Below the pieces are notes generated by a model that did not search any database, was not told where the DNA came from, and worked only from the letters and a program-made list of their open reading frames with translations. The position numbers were made by a program, and so were the translations under genes. Shown one piece after another: positions 52,235 through 60,413 of a stretch of DNA of 64,000 nt. The number at the start of each line of letters is the position of its first letter. Positions within the stretch are counted from its first letter, which is position 1. The stretch is from Betaproteobacteria bacterium LSUCC0117 (GTDB lineage: Bacteria; Pseudomonadota; Gammaproteobacteria; Burkholderiales; Burkholderiaceae_C). Where the stretch lies: the NCBI GenBank assembly GCA_030441535.1, contig JAUJFZ010000008.1:38413-102412 (forward strand). The letters run 5' to 3'.

Positions 52235-53298
52235 CGCACCACCACTTGATTGAATTGGCGAATCCAGTCACGCGATTCCCGCGCCAAAGTCTCAGGATCC
52301 AGCGCTTTGACGCTGGGTGCTGCACCGGCGTGCGACATGACGGGCGCCAAGGGCACACCATTGCTAACGGGCCACATCCACATGGTGGTTTGCAAAGCCG
52401 CCTGTGCCTCGGCGCCGCGCATGAAGCGCATGAAGTCCAAGGCCGCCTGCTGAGTCACTGCGGTTGTAGCACCGCCGTCCACCAGCGCGATACCCTCGAT
52501 TTGCGCATACATGCCACCAGTCAAATTCAAGTTGGCAGTCGGCGACTCGGTGAGGGGTTTGTCGCTATAGAACACCTCAGCGGCAGGGCTGCTCAGGTAG
52601 CTGACCACCATGGGACGGGTACCGCCATTGCGTGTGAAATCTTTGTAATACGCATCACTCCAGCTGTTGGAAACCTTCACACCATTGGCGCGCAGATTCT
52701 TCCACCAGCCCCATACGCCAGCACCCTGGTTTTGAACGGTTGCGCTCAGAAATGCCAGCCCTGGGCTACTGGTGGCGGGGTTCTGAACCACAAGCAACTT
52801 TGCATAGGTCGGTTCAGCCAACTGGCTGAGCTGTGTGGGTAAGCGCACGTTGTTACTGGCAAACCAAGCCTTGTCGATGTTCAAGGTCACGAACCCATAG
52901 TCAATCGGCAGCCAATCGGTCGCCGCCGTGGCCTGGGGGTCGACGGCCTTGACTGCGGGGTTCAGTGGCAGCGCCAACAACGAAGCGGGCAAGGGTGCCA
53001 AGACACCAGCTTTTCGCGCGCGCGGGAGCATGGCGTTATCGATCCCGAACACCACGTCGGCAATCGGCGCCTCTTTGCTCAGGATCAGCTTATTCAGCAT
53101 CTCACCCGCGTCACCGCCCTTAATAAGGGTCAACTTGACACCCGCTTCGGCCTCAAATTTCGCCAACAACTCTTTCGGCATATCAAATGAGCTGTGGGTG
53201 ATCACGCGCAGGGGTGTCGGAGCCCCCGCAGCACTGACGGACAGCGATGGGAACACCATGGCGGTAGCCGCCAGCCAAACAAGCGAACGACGTTTCAT
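52231..53298 (-). CDS. thiB: Thiamine ABC transporter substrate-binding protein ThiB
   Basis: Periplasmic thiamine/TPP-binding protein of 355 aa with a Sec signal ending near SVSAAG. The mature start PLRVITHSSFDMPKELLAKFEAEAG, the DVVFGIDNAML segment, DYGFVTLNIDKAWF, and the ligand-site region NSWSDAYYKDFTRNGGTRPMVVSYLSSPAAE match ThiB. AAGGA precedes the ATG. The gene is preceded by a TPP riboswitch and an intrinsic terminator, so expression should fall when TPP is plentiful. Confidence 0.95.
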   Translation of the reverse strand: MKRRSLVWLAATAMVFPSLSVSAAGAPTPLRVITHSSFDMPKELLAKFEAEAGVKLTLIKGGDAGEMLNKLILSKEAPIADVVFGIDNAMLPRARKAGVLAPLPASLLALPLNPAVKAVDPQATAATDWLPIDYGFVTLNIDKAWFASNNVRLPTQLSQLAEPTYAKLLVVQNPATSSPGLAFLSATVQNQGAGVWGWWKNLRANGVKVSNSWSDAYYKDFTRNGGTRPMVVSYLSSPAAEVFYSDKPLTESPTANLNLTGGMYAQIEGIALVDGGATTAVTQQAALDFMRFMRGAEAQAALQTTMWMWPVSNGVPLAPVMSHAGAAPSVKALDPETLARESRDWIRQFNQVVVR

Positions 53299-53318
53299 GA
53301 CAGTTATCCTTTATCAAA

Positions 53319-53344
53319 TAAAAAAGCCACGCAAGCAGCGTGGC
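53319..53344 (-). terminator. Riboswitch expression-platform terminator upstream of thiB
   Basis: On the minus strand GCCACGC / GCGTGGC form a perfect seven-base stem with a five-base loop, followed by TTTTTTATTT. It sits between the TPP aptamer and the thiB start, with 20 bases left to the ATG, so the riboswitch probably acts by transcription termination. Confidence 0.85.
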
Positions 53345-53387
53345 GGATAACGTCGGATGTACGGCCTTGGCCATACGGTCGTTCTCA

Positions 53388-53472
53388 GTTCACGCTCCCT
53401 ACGCTGGTACCAACCAGATCAGGTTCATGGGGACTCTCTCAGTGCAGCGCTGACGCGCCGGACACCCCCGGT
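53388..53472 (-). ncRNA. TPP riboswitch (THI element)
   Basis: On the minus strand the aptamer reads GGGGGTGTC, then CTGAGAGAGTCCCC, then the invariant core TGAACCTGATCTGGTT, then GGTACCAGCGTAGGGAGCG. The CUGAGA and ACCUGAUCUGGUUA-like blocks and the paired CCAGCGUAGGGA are the diagnostic THI-box pieces; only the A after GGUU differs (G). It controls thiBPQ. Confidence 0.96.
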
Positions 53473-53481
53473 GATGCGCGT

Positions 53482-53509
53482 ATTTTACGACAACTCCCTC
53501 TCGGGCAAA
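53482..53509 (-). promoter_or_regulatory. Candidate promoter of the thiBPQ transcript
   Basis: On the minus strand TTTGCC (53504-53509) and TAAAAT (53482-53487) are separated by 16 bases. Transcription would start about six to eight bases later, just before the TPP aptamer, which is the expected arrangement. Confidence 0.5.
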
Positions 53510-53588
53510 CCCTTTAATCCTGCGGGTCATTCAAACAAGATGCCCTTTAGAATCAGCAGGTGTTTAATTTTTTATTTCTGGAGACCCC

Positions 53589-54380
53589 ATGTTGACCATC
53601 AAGAAGTCATTGGTTCTCGGCGCAATCGCGCTGGGACTGTCATTCGCCGCTTCTGCTAAAGAGTGGAAAGAAATCCGCGTTGCAATCGACCCCACCTACA
53701 AACCTTTCACCTACAAAACAGACGATGGCAAGCCCACGGGTTTTGACGTGGATATCGCGCAAGCCCTGTGTGACGAACTGAAGGCCAAGTGTGTATTCGT
53801 TGAGCAGCTTTGGGACAGCATGATCCCCGGCCTGCAAGCGCGCAAATACGACGCCATCATTTCCTCCATGTCAATCACTGCAGACCGTGAAAAGGTCGTG
53901 GCGTTTACGGGCAAGTACTACAACACCCCGTCACAAGTGGTGCTGAACAAGAACATCAAAACCGATGGCTCAGCCGCCAGCATGAAAGGCAAAAAGCTCG
54001 GCGTGCTGAAAGGCTCAACGCAAGAGAAATACGCCAAGGGTGAATTGGCCAAAGCGGGCGTTCAAATCTTGTCATACGACGCACAGGACCAGGTCTACCT
54101 CGACATCAAAGCAGGTCGTTTGGACGGTACCGTGGCTGACGTGATCGAAGTCAAGGGTGGTTTCTTGGATACCGCTGATGGCAAAGACTACGTGTTCGTC
54201 GGTAAGACGCTGGGCTCTTTTGTGAACTACTTCGGTAAGGGCGCTGGCATTGCCGTTCGCAAGCAGGACAAAGACCTGCGTACCGCACTGGACAACGGTA
54301 TCAAGACCCTGCGTAAAAATGGCGAGTGGCAAAAAATCAGCGACAAGTACTTCGCTGGCACCGACATCTGGGGTGATTAA
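53589..54380 (+). CDS. aotJ: Basic amino acid ABC transporter substrate-binding protein (AotJ/ArgT-like)
   Basis: Periplasmic binding protein of 263 aa with Sec signal ending FAASAK. The polar amino acid binding fold begins IRVAIDPTYKPFTYKTDDGKPTGFDVDIAQALC and shows the signature SSMSITADREKVVAFTGKYY; QLWDSMIPGLQARKYDAI is the Lys/Arg/Orn form. The GGAG before the ATG is well placed. It heads a five-gene run J-Q-M-O-P identical in order to the Pseudomonas arginine/ornithine aot operon; no argR gene follows here. Confidence 0.92.
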   Translation: MLTIKKSLVLGAIALGLSFAASAKEWKEIRVAIDPTYKPFTYKTDDGKPTGFDVDIAQALCDELKAKCVFVEQLWDSMIPGLQARKYDAIISSMSITADREKVVAFTGKYYNTPSQVVLNKNIKTDGSAASMKGKKLGVLKGSTQEKYAKGELAKAGVQILSYDAQDQVYLDIKAGRLDGTVADVIEVKGGFLDTADGKDYVFVGKTLGSFVNYFGKGAGIAVRKQDKDLRTALDNGIKTLRKNGEWQKISDKYFAGTDIWGD

Positions 54381-55088
54381 TTGAAACTAGACGGCTACAT
54401 CACCAGCATCCTTGAGGGTTCACTGTTATCGATACAAGTGGCTCTCGGGGCGTTGGTGGTCGCCGTCGTGCTGGGTTTGGCGGGTGCCTCCGCCAAACTC
54501 TCCCAACACAAGCCATTGATCTGGTTGGGTGGTATTTACTCAACCATCATCCGTGGCATCCCCGATTTGGTCCTGATGCTGCTAATTTTTTACGGCGGTC
54601 AAATCGGTTTAAACGTGGTTTTAGAAGCGTTCGGTTACACCGACTACGTTGAGATCAACCCCTTCGCAGCGGGTCTGATTACCATTGGATTTATTTATGG
54701 CGCCTACATGACGGAGACCTTCCGTGGCGCCATATTGGCCATCCCCAAGGGACAAGCCGAAGCGGGCTTGGCCTACGGCATGAGCCACTCACGGGTGTTC
54801 TTCACCATCGTCCTACCGCAAATGGTGCGGTTGGCCCTACCGGGCTTTACCAATAACTGGTTGGTGCTCCTCAAGTCAACGGCGCTGGTCTCGATTTTGG
54901 GTTTACCAGACATGACCTATTTGGCCAAACAAGCCGGGGCCGCGGCGCGCGGCGAGGTGCCCAACGCCCCCCTGTTGTTTATGGCGTTTGCCGCCGTTAT
55001 CTATTTGGTCTTCACCACCGTTTCCCTGGTCGCGCTGCGTCAACTAGAGAAACGATACACCGTCGGCGTCAAGCGCCTGTCGGCATAA
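54381..55088 (+). CDS. aotQ: Basic amino acid ABC transporter permease AotQ/HisQ-like
   Basis: Permease of 235 aa with about five helices and the EAA loop GQAEAGLAYGMSHSRVFFTIVLPQMVRLALP (positions near 130-160). The start is TTG directly after the stop of the binding-protein gene, with no base between, which implies coupled translation. The segment STIIRGIPDLVLMLLIFYGGQ is typical of the HisQ subunit. Partner of the next permease. Confidence 0.92.
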   Translation: MKLDGYITSILEGSLLSIQVALGALVVAVVLGLAGASAKLSQHKPLIWLGGIYSTIIRGIPDLVLMLLIFYGGQIGLNVVLEAFGYTDYVEINPFAAGLITIGFIYGAYMTETFRGAILAIPKGQAEAGLAYGMSHSRVFFTIVLPQMVRLALPGFTNNWLVLLKSTALVSILGLPDMTYLAKQAGAAARGEVPNAPLLFMAFAAVIYLVFTTVSLVALRQLEKRYTVGVKRLSA

Positions 55089-55104
55089 GCAAGGCCAGCG
55101 GCAC

Positions 55105-55815
55105 ATGCAATTCGACGTCATCTTTACGCCAGAGGCACTGGCGCTTTATTGGCAAGGCTTCATTGGCACATTGGAAATTTTGGTGGCCTGCTTGCTCATC
55201 GGTGGCGCGCTGTCGATACCGTTAGCCGTCTTGCGCGTATCGCCACAGGCGTGGGTGCGTGGGCCCATCTGGCTATTCACCTACATCGTGCGCGGGACGC
55301 CATTACTGATTCAGGTCTACCTCATTTATTACGGAATCGCACAGCTGGATTGGATTCAAGCGCGATGGGACGACACCTGGCCGTGGACGGGCTTCAAGGA
55401 CGCGTTCTTCTGCGCTGTATTGGCGTTCTCACTCAACACCTGCGCCTACACCGTTGAGATGTTGGCTGGCGCCATCCGTGACACCGCACCGGGCGAGATT
55501 GAAGCCGCGCAAGCCATGGGCTATTCCCGCCTGCAAACACTGCGCCGTATCGTCTTGCCTTCGGCCATGCGCCGCACACTGCCGGCTTACTCCAACGAAG
55601 TCATCATGATGCTGCACAGCACCTCGCTGGCCAGCACGATACCCGCCATTTTTGACATCACGGGTGCAGCCCGTAACATTTACTCGGATTTCTTCTTACC
55701 CTTCGAGGCCTTTATCACGGCGGGTGTCATCTACCTGATTCTCACGTTCGCCTTGGTCGGTTTATTCAAACTGGCCGAGCACCATTGGCTCGCTTATCTG
55801 CGACCCCAACGCTAA
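55105..55815 (+). CDS. aotM: Basic amino acid ABC transporter permease AotM/HisM-like
   Basis: Permease of 236 aa. It shows FTYIVRGTPLLIQVYLIYYG, SLNTCAYTVEMLAGAIR and the EAA loop GEIEAAQAMGYSRLQTLRRIVLPSAMRRTLP of the HisM class. It completes the heterodimeric pore. Starts 16 bases after the aotQ stop; a GC-rich stretch between has no signal. The aotO-like gene follows after six bases. Confidence 0.92.
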   Translation: MQFDVIFTPEALALYWQGFIGTLEILVACLLIGGALSIPLAVLRVSPQAWVRGPIWLFTYIVRGTPLLIQVYLIYYGIAQLDWIQARWDDTWPWTGFKDAFFCAVLAFSLNTCAYTVEMLAGAIRDTAPGEIEAAQAMGYSRLQTLRRIVLPSAMRRTLPAYSNEVIMMLHSTSLASTIPAIFDITGAARNIYSDFFLPFEAFITAGVIYLILTFALVGLFKLAEHHWLAYLRPQR

Positions 55816-55821
55816 GCCCGT

Positions 55822-56970
55822 ATGCAACGCAAACAGCACCCGCTCGTCAGTCCCGCAACGGGTACACAACGACACGTGGTCAGTTGGCACTACGGCCAAC
55901 CGGATAGCACGGGCCCACACGTCTACTTGCAAGCCAGCCTGCATGCGGATGAGTTGCCGGGCATGCTGGTGCTGCAACACCTCAAACCCCAACTGGATGC
56001 GGCAGAGGCCGCTGGGCGCTTAACGGGGCGGGTGACCGTTGTCCCCGTCGCCAACCCGATTGGCTTGGACCAAACGCTGATGTACGCGCAGCTGGGTCGG
56101 TTTGAGTTAGGTAGTGGCAAAAACTTCAACCGCCACTACCCCAATCTCGCGGCCGCCATTGCGCCAGTCATCGCCCCTCAATTGAGTCATGACCCCGCGC
56201 AGAACACGCGTGTCATTCGCGAGGCCATACATGCATGGCTGCGCGCCCAACCGCCACGCACCGAGCTAGAGACCTTGCGCCATACCCTGCTGGACCTCGC
56301 TGTCGATGCCGATGTCGTACTCGACCTGCACTGCGATTTTGAGGCCGTGCTGCACCTGTATGTCGAAGCGCCTTACCTTGCGCAAGCCGAACCCCTGATT
56401 CGCCACTTAGGGGCTGAGACGGTGTTGTGGGCGAACGATGACCTGAACGCCACCATGGTCGGCGATCTCAGCGGTGGGTTGTGTTTTGACGAAGCGCTCA
56501 GCAGCGTTTGGTGGCGACTTCGCGCCGCATTCCCCGATCACCCGATTGAGCTCGCCTGCTTGTCAAGTACCGTCGAGTTACGCGGCCAACAAGATGTCAG
56601 CCACCCGTTGGCACAGGCGGATGCCGCCAACCTCATGGCCTATTTGGTGCACACGGGTGTCATCGCTGGTGACCCCAGCCCCCTACCGCCCGCTCGATGC
56701 CAGCCGACCCCATTGGCTGGCTCTGAAACCCTAGAGGCGCCGCACCCTGGCGTTTTGGTCTACGTACAACCCGTTGGCGCCCAGTTGTCGGTTGGTGACG
56801 TGGTGGCACAAATCATCGAACCCTACTCGGGACAAACAACAGATATCCGAGCCAGCGTCACCGGTCAACTCTACGCCCGACAAGTCTTACGTTGGGCCAC
56901 AACCGGCCTCGATATTGGAAAAATCGCAGGTGCAACGGCCTTCAAAACGGGCCAACTGCTCAGCGCCTAA
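55822..56970 (+). CDS. aotO: Succinylglutamate desuccinylase/aspartoacylase family protein (AotO-like)
   Basis: Putative Zn hydrolase of 382 aa of the AstE/AspA family. Zn ligands: His and Glu in QASLHADELPGM and the His of VLDLHCDFEAV; the NPIGLDQ, GSGKNFNRHYP and final SSTVELRGQQDVS segments are conserved. The C-terminal lipoyl-like beta domain (YVQPVGAQLSVGDVVAQIIEP) is usual in this subgroup. It sits between permease and ATPase genes exactly like aotO in the Pseudomonas aot operon, where its role is unclear. A desuccinylase or amidase acting on arginine metabolites is possible. Confidence 0.88.
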   Translation: MQRKQHPLVSPATGTQRHVVSWHYGQPDSTGPHVYLQASLHADELPGMLVLQHLKPQLDAAEAAGRLTGRVTVVPVANPIGLDQTLMYAQLGRFELGSGKNFNRHYPNLAAAIAPVIAPQLSHDPAQNTRVIREAIHAWLRAQPPRTELETLRHTLLDLAVDADVVLDLHCDFEAVLHLYVEAPYLAQAEPLIRHLGAETVLWANDDLNATMVGDLSGGLCFDEALSSVWWRLRAAFPDHPIELACLSSTVELRGQQDVSHPLAQADAANLMAYLVHTGVIAGDPSPLPPARCQPTPLAGSETLEAPHPGVLVYVQPVGAQLSVGDVVAQIIEPYSGQTTDIRASVTGQLYARQVLRWATTGLDIGKIAGATAFKTGQLLSA

Positions 56971-57010
56971 CCCCGCAGATGACCTGCCATCAAAACCAAC
57001 CAAGCAAGCC

Positions 57011-57778
57011 ATGACTGCACAACTGACCGTTACCGATTTACACAAAAGCTACAGCACGAATGAGGTACTAAAAGGCGTTTCTCTGAAAGCCAACGCCGGT
57101 GATGTGATCAGCATCATTGGGTCGAGTGGTTCGGGTAAATCAACGTTTTTACGCTGCATCAATTTGTTGGAAAATCCGCACGCTGGCACGATCACGCTCG
57201 AAGGCGAAACCCTCTCGTTAGCGACCGGCAAAGACGGCATGCTGCAGGCAACTGACAAGCGTCAACTACAGCGATTCCGATCCAAGCTGGCAATGGTGTT
57301 TCAGCACTTCAACCTGTGGGCGCACCTCAATGTGCTCGAAAACATCACTGAAGCGCCCATTCACGTCTTGGGTATCTCTAAAGCCGAAGCATTAGAACGC
57401 GCGCGTCACTACCTGAACAAAGTGGGGCTCAGTGGCGCCGAAGACAAGTACCCCAACCACCTTTCTGGTGGACAACAGCAACGCGTGGCGATCGCACGCG
57501 CACTGGCAATGGAACCCGCCGTGATGTTATTTGACGAGCCCACATCCGCCCTCGACCCCGAGTTGGTTGGTGAGGTCTTGCGAGTGATGCGCAGCTTGGC
57601 TGACGAGGGTCGCACCATGGTCGTGGTCACGCACGAGATGGGCTTTGCTCGCGAGGTCTCCAACCAACTGGTGTTCTTACACCAAGGCTTGGTCGAGGAG
57701 CATGGCGACCCCAAAGTCGTTTTGGCAAACCCCACGAGCGAGCGTTTGCGCCAGTTTTTAGCTGGTAGCCTCAAGTAA
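57011..57778 (+). CDS. aotP: Basic amino acid ABC transporter ATP-binding protein AotP/HisP-like
   Basis: ATPase of 255 aa. Walker A is GSSGSGKST, the polar amino acid transporter signature MVFQHFNLWAHLNVLENI and LSGGQQQRVAIARALAMEP follow, and Walker B is VMLFDEPTSALDPELVGE. The start at 57011 (MTAQLTV) is preferred since a longer frame runs back into the previous gene. It ends three bases before the FtsX-like permease start. Confidence 0.93.
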   Translation: MTAQLTVTDLHKSYSTNEVLKGVSLKANAGDVISIIGSSGSGKSTFLRCINLLENPHAGTITLEGETLSLATGKDGMLQATDKRQLQRFRSKLAMVFQHFNLWAHLNVLENITEAPIHVLGISKAEALERARHYLNKVGLSGAEDKYPNHLSGGQQQRVAIARALAMEPAVMLFDEPTSALDPELVGEVLRVMRSLADEGRTMVVVTHEMGFAREVSNQLVFLHQGLVEEHGDPKVVLANPTSERLRQFLAGSLK

Positions 57779-57781
57779 GCG

Positions 57782-60409
57782 GTGACCACCCGCGCGCGCC
57801 CTTTCCCCGCCTTGCAAGCCCTATGGGGCTTATTGAAAACATATGCCTGGGGTGAGATCAAGCAGCAGCCTTGGCGCACGCTCAGCGTCGTCATCACCAT
57901 TGCACTCGGTGTCGCGTTGGCATTGGGTGTGCACCTCATCAATCACTCCGCGCTGAGCGCGTTTGCACAAGCCAGCAACACCGCGCAAGGTGAGCCTGAT
58001 TGGCAGGTTTACAGCCGATCTGAGCAACCGATTCCATTTGATATTTGGAATCAACTCAGTCAACAGCGTGAGATCTCGGCCATGGCCCCCGCCGTGAGCC
58101 AAACCATTCGGATGCGCGGTACGACGCCTGATGAGCCGGTCATCCCCTTGCAGTTGATTGGCATGGATACCGTGGCGCAAGCCTCGTTCAACCCGACCCG
58201 TCTGCCACAAAATTTCCCGCAAACCGATCGTTTGGCAGTCTTTGCACCCGACAGCGTGTATCTCAACGAGGCCGCGCTGAAACGCTGGACTGAACCACCC
58301 GCGACCATCGAGGTCTGGACCAACCAACAGTGGCTGCGCTTGCACGTGCGCGGTCGTGTGGACCAGCTAGGTCCGCCGACAGCTGTCATGGATATTGCCG
58401 CCGCGCAAGCCGTGTTGGGTTTGCAGGATGCACTTCACCGCATTGATCTGCGAGTCGCACCCGAGCTGACACAGCAATCGGCTGCAGCCCTGCAACATCG
58501 GTGGCGCTTGCCACCCGAATTGGTTTTGCAGGCCCCCGCACAACGCGGCAACCAACTTGCACGCATGACGCAGGCTTACCGCGTCAACCTCACGGTATTG
58601 GCACTGGTGGCCTTGTTCACTGGGACTTTTTTGGTTTTCGCCGCGCTGTCATTGAGTATCACCAAGCGTTTGTCTCAATTTGCGTTGCTCGGTATTTTGG
58701 GGCTGTCACGGCGTGAGCGCATGCAACTCGTCTTGTCCGAAGCAGCGGTGTTGGGCTTACTCGGTAGTGCGCTGGGTGTCGTTTTAGCCGCTGGTCTGGC
58801 AACGGTCGCGCTGCGTACCTTGGGTGGTGATTTGGGCAGTGGCTTTTTCTCGGGTGAGCGTACCCTACTGCAATGGGACCTCACAGCCACAGGCGTCTTC
58901 ATGGCGTTGGGTCTGATTGCCACCTTGCTGGGTGCGTGGTGGCCTGCGCAGCGTGCTGCAAATTTACAGCCCGCCCTCGCCATCAAAGGCCTGAGCGTGC
59001 ACCAAGCCACACGCCCCCACAGGCAAGTCGTCACCGGCTTGGTGGTACTGCTGAGCGCAGCGGTGTTGTGCCAGCTTGACCCGATTGCCGACATGCCGCT
59101 GGGCGCCTATGTCGGCATCGCCCTGTTGTTACTGGGTGCCCTCATTACCCTGCCACCGAGCGTCAGTTGGCTACTGGCACAAACGCCCCAGCGCTGGCTC
59201 TCTCGACACCTTCCCCTGTTAGCGATCAGTCGCGCCCAGCGCATGCCGCACACCGGTGCCACCGCCATCAGTGGCATTGTGGCGAGTCTGGCGCTGGCCG
59301 TTGCATTGACCGTGATGGTGGGTAGTTTCCGGTTCTCGGTGAGCCAGTGGTTGGATACCGTCTTGCCTGCCGACGTTTATTTACGCACCAGCGCGCCGGG
59401 CGGCAATGACGTCACCCCTGTATTTGATGCCGCCTTGGTTGACCAACTGGGCACCCTACCCGGCGTATCCGGCGTGAGGGGGCAGCGAATCACGGAGATC
59501 ATTCTCGACCCCAACCTCGCACCGGTCACGCTACTGGCGCGCGAGCTTCCACGAGGCCCCGACGGGCATCCCAGTGACACCCCGCTGGTCGATACCGTTG
59601 TCGACCTGGCAGCCCTGACCACCGCCACGAGCTACCCCGTGTGGATCAGCGAAGCCTTACGCGATCGCTTAGCACTGCGCTTAGGCGATGCCATTCCAAG
59701 CCTGGCCACCGCCCTACCGGGACAGACGCCGCGCGTGGCAGGAATCTGGCGAGATTACGCGCGGCAAAGTGGCAGCCTCGTGATGGCGCACACCGACTAC
59801 GTTGCGCAAACAGGTGACGCCCGCTTCACCGATTTGGGCCTCACCTTTACCGACGATCAGCGCCGTAACGCGGACCAAAGTGCTGTCATTGCGGACATTC
59901 GCGCCGCCGTTACCGCCGCCGCAGGCGAGGCCATCGCGGCTGATCTCAGCATCACCCAGTCCATGCAAATTCGTGCGGCATCCCTCACTATTTTTGACCG
60001 CAGCTTCGCCATTACACGCTGGCTGCAACTGGTCGCGATTGGCATCGGCCTGTTTGGTGTCGCCAGCAGTTTCAGTGCCCAAGTGCTTAGCCGCCAACGG
60101 GAATTTGGCATGCTGATGCATCTGGGTTACACCCGTGGTCAGTTGAGTGCCATGGTCACGGCTGAAGGCTTTATCTGGAGTCTCATCGGTGGTCTGGTCG
60201 GTGCGGCACTCGGCCTGGTCGTCAGCGCGGTACTGGTGTTCGTGGTCAACCCCCAAAGCTTTCACTGGACCATGGACTGGCAAATACCCTGGGGCGATGT
60301 GGCGTTGATGGTGCTCGCCGTGATGGCCAGTGGCACAGGCACCTGCTGGCTGATTGCAAGCCAAACATTGCGTCAATCCATGGTTCAATCTGTCAAACAA
60401 GATTGGTAG
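57782..60409 (+). CDS. FtsX-like ABC permease, fused double permease (AttF/AttG-like)
   Basis: Membrane protein of 875 aa with two FtsX/MacB-type halves. The first half has an N-terminal helix, a periplasmic domain (about residues 60-260) and three helices around residues 270-400; the second half repeats this arrangement (from about 480), ending VALMVLAVMASGTGTCWLI. The start is GTG, three bases after aotP. The adjacent AttH-like gene and the isolated LolD-type ATPase at 49300 suggest an AttEFGH-like export system with F and G fused. Relatives are annotated as lipoprotein or unknown exporters. Confidence 0.88.
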   Translation: MTTRARPFPALQALWGLLKTYAWGEIKQQPWRTLSVVITIALGVALALGVHLINHSALSAFAQASNTAQGEPDWQVYSRSEQPIPFDIWNQLSQQREISAMAPAVSQTIRMRGTTPDEPVIPLQLIGMDTVAQASFNPTRLPQNFPQTDRLAVFAPDSVYLNEAALKRWTEPPATIEVWTNQQWLRLHVRGRVDQLGPPTAVMDIAAAQAVLGLQDALHRIDLRVAPELTQQSAAALQHRWRLPPELVLQAPAQRGNQLARMTQAYRVNLTVLALVALFTGTFLVFAALSLSITKRLSQFALLGILGLSRRERMQLVLSEAAVLGLLGSALGVVLAAGLATVALRTLGGDLGSGFFSGERTLLQWDLTATGVFMALGLIATLLGAWWPAQRAANLQPALAIKGLSVHQATRPHRQVVTGLVVLLSAAVLCQLDPIADMPLGAYVGIALLLLGALITLPPSVSWLLAQTPQRWLSRHLPLLAISRAQRMPHTGATAISGIVASLALAVALTVMVGSFRFSVSQWLDTVLPADVYLRTSAPGGNDVTPVFDAALVDQLGTLPGVSGVRGQRITEIILDPNLAPVTLLARELPRGPDGHPSDTPLVDTVVDLAALTTATSYPVWISEALRDRLALRLGDAIPSLATALPGQTPRVAGIWRDYARQSGSLVMAHTDYVAQTGDARFTDLGLTFTDDQRRNADQSAVIADIRAAVTAAAGEAIAADLSITQSMQIRAASLTIFDRSFAITRWLQLVAIGIGLFGVASSFSAQVLSRQREFGMLMHLGYTRGQLSAMVTAEGFIWSLIGGLVGAALGLVVSAVLVFVVNPQSFHWTMDWQIPWGDVALMVLAVMASGTGTCWLIASQTLRQSMVQSVKQDW

Positions 60410-60413
60410 TGTG

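Noticed and set aside
56774..57010. Extended N-terminus for the aotP ATPase
   Set aside because: It overlaps the hydrolase gene in another frame; the family start is at 57011.
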